From the NCBI RefSeq assembly GCF_900115085.1, contig NZ_FOVF01000006.1, positions 1 through 64,000 of the forward strand: 64,000 bases of DNA, given 5' to 3'. Below are positions 53,669-61,244 of this stretch, piece by piece (position 1 is the stretch's first letter; every line of letters begins with the position of its first letter). The notes under the pieces were generated by a model, which was not told the origin of the DNA, searched no databases, and saw nothing but the letters and a program-made list of their open reading frames with translations. This DNA comes from Dokdonella immobilis (GTDB lineage Bacteria; Pseudomonadota; Gammaproteobacteria; Xanthomonadales; Rhodanobacteraceae). The position numbers were made by a program, and so were the translations under genes.

Positions 53669-54555
53669 CAGCGACCCTCCTGCCTGGCAGGATCCTCGAC
53701 CACGCGCGGCTGAAGTGTCGGCGAGCGCCGCGACATCGCGATCCAGACCAGGCCGAGCACGATCAGCGGCAACGACAGCAGCTGGCCCATGGTCAGCCAG
53801 CCCCAGGCCAGATAGCCGAGTTGCGCGTCCGGTTCGCGCACGAACTCGACGAGGAAACGGAACATCCCATAGAGCACCGCGAAAAGCCCCGAGACCAGAT
53901 AGCGCGGGCGCGGCTTCATGGACACGACATAGAGCACGCCAAACAGCACGAAACCCTCGAGGAACATCTGGTAGAGCTGGGAGGGATGACGCACTTCGTT
54001 CTCGAGCTGGCCGGCGACCGCCATCGCCTTGAGCTGTTCGATCGTGTGTCCGGCCGTGTTGATCGCGCGCGGAAAGATCATGCCCCAGGCGACATCGGTG
54101 TGGCGGCCCCACAACTCGCCGCCGATGAAGTTGCCGAAGCGGCCGACGCCGAGGCCGATCGGCACCAGCGGCGCGACGAAATCCATGACATCGAAGAAGT
54201 GCAGTCCGTTCTTTCGCGACCACAGCCACATCGCCACGAAGACGCCGATCAGACCGCCATGAAAGGACATGCCGCCTTCCCAGATACGGAACAGCGACAG
54301 CGGGTTGGCGATGAGGTCGGCGGTGCCGTAGAACAGCATGTAGCCGAGACGCCCGCCGGCGATCACCCCGATCATGCCGTAGAAGGCGAGATCGGAAAAT
54401 GCGGTCGGCCCGACCGGCAGGCGGCCCTGGCGCCGGCGCCGTTCGCCGAGCATCCAGAAGGCACCAAACGCAATCAGGTACATGATGCCGTACCAGTGCA
54501 CGGCGAGCGGACCCACGGAAAAAGCGATCGGATCGAAATCTACGAAATAATGCAT
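53668..54555 (-). CDS. lgt: Prolipoprotein diacylglyceryl transferase
   Basis: 295 aa, seven TM segments. The conserved stretch [11 protein letters not shown], the signature [14 protein letters not shown] (catalytic region), [10 protein letters not shown] and the [10 protein letters not shown] region match Lgt (each is quoted below 20 residues). Transfers diacylglyceryl from phosphatidylglycerol to the Cys of lipoprotein precursors at the inner membrane. The start at 54555 ([12 protein letters not shown]) is the family start; the 561-codon frame upstream is antisense to rlmI. First gene of lgt-thyA-folA. Confidence 0.96.
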   Translation of the reverse strand: MHYFVDFDPIAFSVGPLAVHWYGIMYLIAFGAFWMLGERRRRQGRLPVGPTAFSDLAFYGMIGVIAGGRLGYMLFYGTADLIANPLSLFRIWEGGMSFHGGLIGVFVAMWLWSRKNGLHFFDVMDFVAPLVPIGLGVGRFGNFIGGELWGRHTDVAWGMIFPRAINTAGHTIEQLKAMAVAGQLENEVRHPSQLYQMFLEGFVLFGVLYVVSMKPRPRYLVSGLFAVLYGMFRFLVEFVREPDAQLGYLAWGWLTMGQLLSLPLIVLGLVWIAMSRRSPTLQPRVVEDPARQEGR

Positions 54556-54620
54556 TGGGTTCCGCGATGTCAGGCGTGGGTGGAATTCGCTCGATCGGCG
54601 CCTTGCATTATGCCAGCGAC

Positions 54621-55865
54621 TCAGGCCGGCAGGACACGCAGGACGAAGCCCTTCAGGTAATCGGTTTCGGCGATCGCCGGATGCACCGGATGATCGGGCC
54701 CCTGCTGCAGGTCCACGAGCAACTGGGCCTGGCGATCGAGGTGGCGTGCGGCCTGCTGCACGCCGTCGAGCAGGCTGGCGCGCGGCATGTGGTACGAGCA
54801 CGAACAGGTGATCAGGATGCCGTCGCGCTCGAGTACCTGCATGCCGAGCTCGTTGAGACGCCGATAGGCGATGCGGCCCTCGGCCAGGTCCTTCTTGCGC
54901 TTGACGAAGGCCGGCGGATCGAGGATCACGACATCGAAACGCTCGCGCTGCTCGCGCAGGGCCTTCAGATAGTCGAATGCGTCGGCGCGTACGGCGCTGA
55001 CCCGATCGCCGAAACCGTTGCGCTGCGCATTGCGTCCGATCGCGTCGACCGCGGACTGCGAGGCGTCGACACAGACCACCTCGCTGGCACCGAAAGCGGC
55101 CGCGCGGATACCCCAGCCACCAAGGTAGCTGAACATGTCGAGCACGCGCTTGCCCTTCACCAGCGCACGCAGATGATCGCGATTGCCGCGCTGGTCGTAG
55201 AACCATCCGGTCTTCTGTCCGCCGACCGGATCGCATTCGAACTCGAGCCCGGCCTCGCGCACGATCAGCGGCGCGGCGACCGCTTCGCCGTAGCCGAGAT
55301 CGGCGTATGCCGGCAGGTTTTCCATGCTGCGGATCGAGGCGTCGTTCTTCCACCAGAGCTGGCGCGGCTTGAGCACCTTGAGCGCGGCTTCGGTGATCGC
55401 GTCCTTGAGCCGTTCCATGCCGGCCGTCGTGGTCTGGGCCACGAGTACATCGCCGAAGCGGTCGATGGTCAGTCCCGGCAGACCATCGGATTCGCCGAAC
55501 ACGAGGCGATACCAGGGCTCTTCGTAAAGGCGCTCGCGCAGGGCCAGGGCGACCTTGAGCCTGTGCACGAGCAGCGATCGATCAAGCGCATGCTCGATGC
55601 CGCGGCTGACCAGGCGCGCGCAGATCAGAGAGTTCGGATTGACGTAGCCGACGCCGATCGGCTTGTCGCGGCTGTCGGCGATGACGCAGGCCTGGCCCGG
55701 CTCGAACCCGCCCAGCGGCGAACGCTGCACGTCGACCTCGTTCGAGAATACCCATAGATGACCGGCGCGCAGGCGCGTGTCTTCACCCCGCTTGAGGTAC
55801 AGGGCAGGAAGCTGGATCTCGTCGGACACGATCAGGATTCCGGGGATTCGTTGCGGGCCGGCCAT
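54621..55865 (-). CDS. rlmI: 23S rRNA (cytosine-C5)-methyltransferase RlmI-like
   Basis: 414 aa. The N-terminal PUA-like region has the family opening [24 protein letters not shown] middle domain follows, then the SAM-binding [20 protein letters not shown], and [16 protein letters not shown]. The Cys pair ITCSCSYHM marks an m5C catalytic site. Expected to methylate C1962 of 23S rRNA. The exact start is uncertain: 55865 (MAGPQR) has no clear ribosome site, and a GTG at 55829 just before the PUA region is a credible alternative. A single gene on the minus strand. Confidence 0.9.
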   Translation of the reverse strand: MAGPQRIPGILIVSDEIQLPALYLKRGEDTRLRAGHLWVFSNEVDVQRSPLGGFEPGQACVIADSRDKPIGVGYVNPNSLICARLVSRGIEHALDRSLLVHRLKVALALRERLYEEPWYRLVFGESDGLPGLTIDRFGDVLVAQTTTAGMERLKDAITEAALKVLKPRQLWWKNDASIRSMENLPAYADLGYGEAVAAPLIVREAGLEFECDPVGGQKTGWFYDQRGNRDHLRALVKGKRVLDMFSYLGGWGIRAAAFGASEVVCVDASQSAVDAIGRNAQRNGFGDRVSAVRADAFDYLKALREQRERFDVVILDPPAFVKRKKDLAEGRIAYRRLNELGMQVLERDGILITCSCSYHMPRASLLDGVQQAARHLDRQAQLLVDLQQGPDHPVHPAIAETDYLKGFVLRVLPA

Positions 55866-55947
55866 TCTACGCGGTCGCGACAAGAACCACGGTCGGATCG
55901 AGCAGCGCCGGTCCGGCCGCGGCGCGCAGCCACCATCACCGCGGCGA

Positions 55948-56676
55948 TCAGCTTCGCCTGGCGCGCTTTCGCGCCCACAGGTTCAGGCTCTCGACCGCAA
56001 TCGAGAAACCCATGGCGAAATAGACGTAGCCGCGCGGGATATGCAGCTCGAATCCGTCGGCGATGAGAACCACGCCGACCAGGATCAGGAAAGCCAGGGC
56101 GAGCATGCGCAAGGTCGGATGCCGATCGATGAAGTCGCCGACCGGGTTCGAGGCGAAGATCATCACGGCCACGGCGAGGATGATCGCGCAGACCATGACG
56201 AATACCTCGTTGACCATGCCGATCGCCGTGATCACGGAATCGAGCGAGAAGACGATATCGATGATGGCGATCTGGACGATCACGAAGGTGAAGGACGCAA
56301 ACACGCGCCCCTCCTCGATGTCCTCGCGCGAGCCTTCCAGTTCCTGATGGATCTCCATGACCGCCTTGACCAGCAGGAACAGGCCGCCGCCGATCAGGAT
56401 CAGGTCGCGCAGCGAGATGGTCTGCTCGGCCAGCTCGAACAGACCCAGGCGCTGGTCATCGAGACCGGCGAGAAAGGACAGGAACAGCAGCAGGGCGATC
56501 CGGGTCAGGCAGGCCAGGCTCAATCCGACCTTGCGCGCCAGCGGCCGCTGCTCCGGTGCCAGGCGACTGACCGCGATCGAGACGAAGACGAGATTGTCGA
56601 CGCCGAGCACGATCTCGAGCGCGGCGAGCGTGAACAGGGCGGCCCAGAAATGGGGATCAGCAACAAATTCCAGCAT
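55948..56676 (-). CDS. TerC-family integral membrane protein
   Basis: 242 aa with seven hydrophobic segments. TerC signatures are visible: LEIVLGVDNLVFVSIA near residue 25, the acidic loop GSREDIEEGRVFASF, the second IDIVFSLDSVITAIGM with paired Asp, and GFELHIPRGYVYFAMGFS. Proteins of this type (MeeY/MeeF, YgjT) are linked to manganese export or metalation of secreted proteins. The paired Asp in helices suggest metal handling; the specific ion is not shown. Ends upstream of dgkA-side genes on the same strand with a 17-nt gap. Confidence 0.9.
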   Translation of the reverse strand: MLEFVADPHFWAALFTLAALEIVLGVDNLVFVSIAVSRLAPEQRPLARKVGLSLACLTRIALLLFLSFLAGLDDQRLGLFELAEQTISLRDLILIGGGLFLLVKAVMEIHQELEGSREDIEEGRVFASFTFVIVQIAIIDIVFSLDSVITAIGMVNEVFVMVCAIILAVAVMIFASNPVGDFIDRHPTLRMLALAFLILVGVVLIADGFELHIPRGYVYFAMGFSIAVESLNLWARKRARRS

Positions 56677-56693
56677 TCAGCAAGCGCCGTCGT

Positions 56694-57065
56694 TCAGTGG
56701 AAATGCTGCCAGAGGACCAGGCCCCAGCACAGCATCACGTTGAGCATCAACAGGAACACGGCTGCCGACCCCATGTCCTTGGCGCGCCCGGCCAGTTCGT
56801 GGAATTCCGGACTGACCTTGTCGACCACGGCCTCGATGGCCGAGTTGAGCAACTCCGCGGACAGCACGAGGATCAGGCTGCCACACAGAACGGCCTTCTC
56901 CACCGCACCGTCGCCGAGCCACAGGCCGAGCGGAAACAGCAAGACCAGCAGGTAGCCCTCGAGCCGGAACGAGGCTTCATGGGACCAGGCCGCGCGCAGG
57001 CCCTTGGCCGACCAGACCAGGGCACGCAGGATCTGGCGTGGACCTCGCGGTTCAGTGCTGGGCAT
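56694..57065 (-). CDS. dgkA: Diacylglycerol kinase
   Basis: 123 aa, the normal DgkA size, with three TM helices. Catalytic residues appear in EASFRLEG, SAELLNSAIEAVVD (Glu and Asn) and AKDMGSAAVFLLMLN. Phosphorylates diacylglycerol, recycling lipid from envelope glycan synthesis at the inner membrane. A link to the glucan synthase at 23 kb, whose products are often glycerophosphate-modified in relatives, is possible but only conceptual. Minus strand, 17 nt upstream of the TerC gene. Confidence 0.96.
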   Translation of the reverse strand: MPSTEPRGPRQILRALVWSAKGLRAAWSHEASFRLEGYLLVLLFPLGLWLGDGAVEKAVLCGSLILVLSAELLNSAIEAVVDKVSPEFHELAGRAKDMGSAAVFLLMLNVMLCWGLVLWQHFH

Positions 57066-57323
57066 TGCGCTTCATGCCGTGGCCGATGCCGCGCCGGCCG
57101 GTCCATCGGCCTGCCGCCGGATCGTGAATCGGGCCGGACAATCCCGAATGTCGGTGACTCGCGCAAATTCGGCGAAAACGTTGCGCTGGAGGCATCCAAC
57201 AGTCAGCATGAAAGACCCGGCGGGCTGGAAAATCAGCGCGCTATGATGCCATAAAGCGCATGCGAACCTGCGTGAACGCGCGCGCCGGGCCCCGCGCGAA
57301 TGCCGTTTGTCTCCGGAGAACCC

Positions 57324-57962
57324 ATGAATCAACGATTCCTGCTGGCGACCGCAATGATTTCCGCAACCCTGGTCGCCATCGGACTGCTGGCCGTGGACAT
57401 CCCGCTGGCGCACTGGATACACGCCAGCGGCCACGAGAATGCGGCGCCGTTCGTGGTCGGACTCGCTACGCTCGACGGCGTCGTCGGGATCCACATCTCC
57501 TACTGGCTGGCATCGGTCGTATGCGTGGCCCTCGGCCTGGCCGGACTGGCCCTCGCGCAACGTTCGCGGCTGCCTCGCGCCCTCGCCATCGCCATACTTT
57601 GCGCCGGCATCGTCCAGGCCGCGACCATCGGCACGATGATGCTCGGCAAGAACGTCTTCGGGCGCTTGCGTCCGCAACAGCTGTTCGAATCGGGCGACTG
57701 GAGTGCGATCTGGTTTTCCGCGGGCGGTTCATTTCCGTCCGGGCACGCGTCGTTCTACTTCGGGCTTTTCCTGCCGCTGGCGGCCAGCGCGCCGCGCACC
57801 TGGCAACGCGTCGGCCTGATCCTGGTTCCGATCTTCGTCGCCCTCGCGCGTATCGACATGAGCCGGCATTTCCTCTCCGACGTAGCCAGTTCGGCGCTGG
57901 TCGCCTCCGCCTGGTCCCTGCTCATGGTCGCGGCGATCCGGCGCTGGCGGCCAGTGCAGTGA
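57324..57962 (+). CDS. PAP2-family membrane phosphatase
   Basis: 212 aa. Phosphatase motifs: KNVFGRLRP (K-x6-RP), SFPSGHASFYFG (PSGH), and RIDMSRHFLSDV (SR-x-F-x-D with catalytic His). Around six hydrophobic segments. It likely dephosphorylates undecaprenyl pyrophosphate, phosphatidic acid or phosphatidylglycerophosphate. The start at 57324 has CCGGAGAA upstream; the frame is open 24 nt further. It lies between dgkA and regB but reads in the direction of the latter, with 61 nt between. Confidence 0.92.
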   Translation: MNQRFLLATAMISATLVAIGLLAVDIPLAHWIHASGHENAAPFVVGLATLDGVVGIHISYWLASVVCVALGLAGLALAQRSRLPRALAIAILCAGIVQAATIGTMMLGKNVFGRLRPQQLFESGDWSAIWFSAGGSFPSGHASFYFGLFLPLAASAPRTWQRVGLILVPIFVALARIDMSRHFLSDVASSALVASAWSLLMVAAIRRWRPVQ

Positions 57963-58023
57963 ACCGCGTGCCGCGCCCTGCATCGACCCGGCACGCTCGC
58001 GGATTCCCTGGCGGTGCGCATTG

Positions 58024-59343
58024 ATGGTGGGCGCGCGCAAACGCACCGTGGCCACGGGACAGACCTGGCCGCACGGCTCGCGACAGTTGCTCAGCACGCT
58101 GGCCTGGCTGCGCCTGTGCGCGATCGGCGGCCAGGCCCTGACCGTGGCCTTCGTAGCCGTCTGGCTCGGCATCGCCATCCCGGTCGGGCCGCTTTTCGCG
58201 GGCATCGGCGTGCTTGCGGCATTCAGCCTGGTTGCATTCTGGCGCCTGCGTCGGCAGACCCGGGTCAGCGCCACCGAATCGATGATCCACATCACCATCG
58301 ATACCGTCGTCCTCGGTTATCTGCTGTACCTGACCGGCGGCGCGACCAATCCGTTCATCTCGCTGCTGGTGATGCCGATCACGCTGGCCGCGACGGCCCT
58401 GCCGCTGCGTTCGGTCTCGCTGGTGGCGGCGCTGGCCGTGAGCACTTACCTGCTGCTGATGCGGTTCTACGTGCCGCTGCCCGAGACTGGGGCGGTCGAC
58501 ACGTTGAGTGGATTCAACCTGCATCTGACCGGCATGGCGATCAGCTTCGCGATCACCGCCGGCATGCTCGGCTATTTCATCGCCCGCCTGGCGCGCGCCT
58601 TGCGCGCCCAGCAGGCCGAGGCCGAGCTCGAGCGCGAGCGCGCCCTGCGCGATGAAGGCATACTCGCCATCGCCACCCAGGCGGCGAGCACCGCGCATGA
58701 ACTCAATACGCCGCTGTCTACGATGCGCACCCTGCTCGGTGAGCTCGGTCGCGAACACGCGCAAGACTCAGCGTTGAGTGAGGATTTCGATCTGCTGATC
58801 GGCCAGGCCGACCGCTGCCGCGACATCCTGCGCGAACTGGTCAAGGTTGGCAGCAACCAGCTGGCCGGCGTGGCCGAATGGATCAGCGTCGCCGACCTCG
58901 CCGATTCGACGCGCGATGCATTCAGCCTGCTGCGACCGGAAATCGAAATCGAGTACGTGATCGACCCGGCCCTCGGCGAACGTCGCATTGCGGTTGTTCC
59001 GGCCCTGCACCACGCCATCATCAACCTGCTCAACAATGCCGCCGATGCCTCGCTGGCGAACGCCGATACGCGGGTCGAGATGCGCGTCGGCGGCGCCGGC
59101 GGCACCCTCGAGCTGGTCGTCCGCGACCATGGCAAGGGCATGGCTGTCGCGCTGCAACCGACCGCAGGACTGCGCTTCGAAACGACAAAACGCGATGGCC
59201 TGGGCCTGGGCCTGGCCCTGGCCAACGCGACGGCCGAGCGCTTCGGCGGTACCCTGAGCGCCGAGGCCGTCGAATCCGGCGGCACCCGGCAGCGTTTGCG
59301 TCTGCCACTGGCAACACTGGACAATCCCCCGCATGAGCAATGA
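58024..59343 (+). CDS. regB: RegB/PrrB-type redox sensor histidine kinase
   Basis: 439 aa with six TM helices to ~190. The quinone-linked heptad GGATNPF is at ~105-111. The H-box TAHELNTP has phospho-acceptor His225, and a Cys occurs exactly 40 residues on at Cys265 (ADRCRDIL). Both numbers equal those of Rhodobacter RegB, where Cys265 is the redox-active residue. N-box NLLNNAADAS and G-box DHGKGM follow. Senses respiratory or quinone redox state and phosphorylates RegA. A TTG at 58021 precedes the ATG. Overlaps the regA start by 11 nt. Confidence 0.92.
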   Translation: MVGARKRTVATGQTWPHGSRQLLSTLAWLRLCAIGGQALTVAFVAVWLGIAIPVGPLFAGIGVLAAFSLVAFWRLRRQTRVSATESMIHITIDTVVLGYLLYLTGGATNPFISLLVMPITLAATALPLRSVSLVAALAVSTYLLLMRFYVPLPETGAVDTLSGFNLHLTGMAISFAITAGMLGYFIARLARALRAQQAEAELERERALRDEGILAIATQAASTAHELNTPLSTMRTLLGELGREHAQDSALSEDFDLLIGQADRCRDILRELVKVGSNQLAGVAEWISVADLADSTRDAFSLLRPEIEIEYVIDPALGERRIAVVPALHHAIINLLNNAADASLANADTRVEMRVGGAGGTLELVVRDHGKGMAVALQPTAGLRFETTKRDGLGLGLALANATAERFGGTLSAEAVESGGTRQRLRLPLATLDNPPHEQ

Positions 59344-59896
59344 AACCGCAGGCCGTGTCCTGCTCGTCGACGACGATGCCGTGTTTGTCCGCGTCCTCTC
59401 GCGCGCCCTGGCCGCGCGCGGTTTCGAAGTGGCCGGCGCCCACGGCAGCCAGGAAGCCCTCGTGCGTTGCGCCGATTTCCAGCCGCGCTTCATCGTGCTC
59501 GACCTCAAGCTCGGCGCGGAAAGCGGACTGGCCCTGATTCCGCGCCTGATCGCGGCACGGCCCGGCGTACGCATCCTGCTGTTGACCGGCTATGCCTCGA
59601 TCGCCACGGCGGTCGAGGCGATCAAGCGCGGCGCCCACGACTACCTGGCCAAGCCGGTCGATGCCGACCAGGTCGTTCAGGCCCTGCTCGGTACGTCATC
59701 GTCGGCGGTCGCCACCAGCGAACCGCTACCGGATGCGCCACCGCCGCTGAAGCGCCTGGAATGGGAGCACATCCAGCGCGTGCTGACGGAATGCGACGGC
59801 AACATCTCCGAGGCCGCGCGCCGGCTCGGCCTGCACCGGCGCACCCTGCAGCGCAAGCTGGCCAAGCGGCCGGTGCGCGAGACACCACCGCGCTGA
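59333..59896 (+). CDS. regA: RegA/PrrA/ActR-type response regulator
   Basis: 187 aa. Receiver with VLLVDDDAVFVRVLSRAL, phospho-Asp in FIVLDLKLGAESGL, Thr and Lys in LLTGYAS and DYLAKPVDADQ. The C-terminal Fis-like HTH is CDGNISEAARRLGLHRRTLQRKL, nearly the invariant RegA/ActR helix-turn-helix. Controls redox-linked genes such as respiratory chain components. Coupled to regB by an 11-nt overlap. Converges on tesA after 39 nt; a CCGGCC/GGCCGG palindrome lies in that gap with no T run. Confidence 0.93.
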   Translation: MSNETAGRVLLVDDDAVFVRVLSRALAARGFEVAGAHGSQEALVRCADFQPRFIVLDLKLGAESGLALIPRLIAARPGVRILLLTGYASIATAVEAIKRGAHDYLAKPVDADQVVQALLGTSSSAVATSEPLPDAPPPLKRLEWEHIQRVLTECDGNISEAARRLGLHRRTLQRKLAKRPVRETPPR

Positions 59897-59935
59897 ATCA
59901 CGCGGTCCACCGGCCTGCCGGCCGGGGCCAGTCGA

Positions 59936-60556
59936 TCAGGGTTTCAGGGCCTTTTCCAGAGCCGGCAGGACGTTGGCCAGCACGCGCGGTTGCGCGGCTG
60001 CGGTCGGGTGCAGGCCATCCGCCTGCATCAGTTCGGGGTCCAGGGCCACGCCATCGAGCAGGAACGGGACCAATGGCAGCTTGAATTCCGTCGCCAGGTC
60101 CCGATACAGGTTGCGTAGGCCGTCGCGATACTGCGGACCGTAGTTGACCGGAATCTCGATACCCACCAGCACGACTCGGGCGCCGGCCTTGCGGCTGAGC
60201 TCGATGATGCGGGTCAGGTTCTGCCGGGGCGCACTGAGCGGCAAGCCGCGCAGGGCGTCGTTGGCGCCGAGCTCGAGCACGACCAGGGCCGGCCGGTGCT
60301 CGTCGAGCAGTTTCTCGATACGGGCGAGACCGCCGGCCGTGGTCTCGCCGCTGATCGACGCATTGACCACATCGCGCGCGGGATCTTCAGTGCCCAGACG
60401 CTCGCGCAACAGGTTGACCCAGCCGGATTCGGGCTCGATGCCGTAGCCTGCCGACAGGGAATCGCCGAGCACGAGCACCGGTTGCGGCGAGGTCAGCGCC
60501 TGCGCTGGGACCGACGACAGCAAGACGAACAAGACAGGAAGGATGAATCGAAGCAT
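59936..60556 (-). CDS. tesA: SGNH/GDSL arylesterase, TesA-like
   Basis: 206 aa. A signal peptide (RFILPVLFVLLSSVPAQA) is followed by the GDSL block VLVLGDSLSAGYGI, the Gly block VNASISGETTAGG, the Asn block LVVLELGANDALRG and the catalytic Asp-His in MQADGLHPTA. Matches periplasmic lysophospholipase/thioesterase I. Its ATG overlaps the divergent ybbA ATG in a shared CATG (60554-60557), leaving no intergenic space. The frame's extension upstream is antisense noise. No ribosome site is clear. Confidence 0.93.
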   Translation of the reverse strand: MLRFILPVLFVLLSSVPAQALTSPQPVLVLGDSLSAGYGIEPESGWVNLLRERLGTEDPARDVVNASISGETTAGGLARIEKLLDEHRPALVVLELGANDALRGLPLSAPRQNLTRIIELSRKAGARVVLVGIEIPVNYGPQYRDGLRNLYRDLATEFKLPLVPFLLDGVALDPELMQADGLHPTAAAQPRVLANVLPALEKALKP

Positions 60557-61244
60557 GACGATCGAACCCGCGGTGGTGCTCAGTGCCGAGAAGCTTAGCA
60601 AAGTGGTCGAGGGTCCCGACGGCCGCCTGACCATCCTCGAGGAGGTCAGCCTCGGCGTCGAACGCGGTGCCAGCCTCGCAATCGTCGGTGCTTCCGGATC
60701 CGGCAAGACCACTCTGCTCGGCTTGCTGGCCGGGCTCGATCGGCCCAGCAGCGGCTCGGTCGTGATCGCTGGCGAGGATCTCGGCGCACTCGACGAGGAA
60801 GCGCGCGCCCGCGTGCGTCGGCGCATGGTCGGTTTCGTGTTCCAGTCCTTCCACCTGCTGCCGGCCCTGAACGCCGAGGAGAACGTAATGCTGCCGCTCG
60901 AACTCGAGGGCCTGGACGACGCCCGCGAGCGCGCCGGCAGCGTGCTGGCCGCGGTCGGGCTCGGCAAGCGCCTGCATCATTACCCGCACCAGCTCTCCGG
61001 CGGCGAACAGCAACGCGTGGCCCTGGCCCGCGCCTTCGTGCACGGACCGCAGCTGCTGTTCGCCGACGAGCCGACCGGCAACCTCGACCAGCGCACCGGT
61101 GCCGCGGTCAGCGACCTGCTGTTCGATCTCAATCGCGAACACCAGACCACCCTGGTCCTGGTCAGCCATGACCTCGGCCTCGCCTCGCGCTGCGCGCGCA
61201 CGCTGCGCCTGCGCGACGGCCGCGTCGTCGAGAGCGACCAGTGA
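60555..61244 (+). CDS. ybbA: ABC transporter ATP-binding protein, YbbA-like
   Basis: 229 aa. Walker A GASGSGKTTLLG, Q-loop FVFQSFHLLPALNAEENVMLPLEL (only the FVFQSFHLLP part is quoted as motif), signature LSGGEQQRVALARAF, Walker B LLFADEPTGNLD, and the switch His in LVLVSHDLGL. Belongs to the MacB/LolD-like group that works with FtsX-type permeases. The start at 60555 has AGGAAGG ~12 nt before it; an ATG at 60543 is possible but too close to that site. Coupled to ybbP by a GTGA overlap. Confidence 0.94.
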   Translation: MTIEPAVVLSAEKLSKVVEGPDGRLTILEEVSLGVERGASLAIVGASGSGKTTLLGLLAGLDRPSSGSVVIAGEDLGALDEEARARVRRRMVGFVFQSFHLLPALNAEENVMLPLELEGLDDARERAGSVLAAVGLGKRLHHYPHQLSGGEQQRVALARAFVHGPQLLFADEPTGNLDQRTGAAVSDLLFDLNREHQTTLVLVSHDLGLASRCARTLRLRDGRVVESDQ

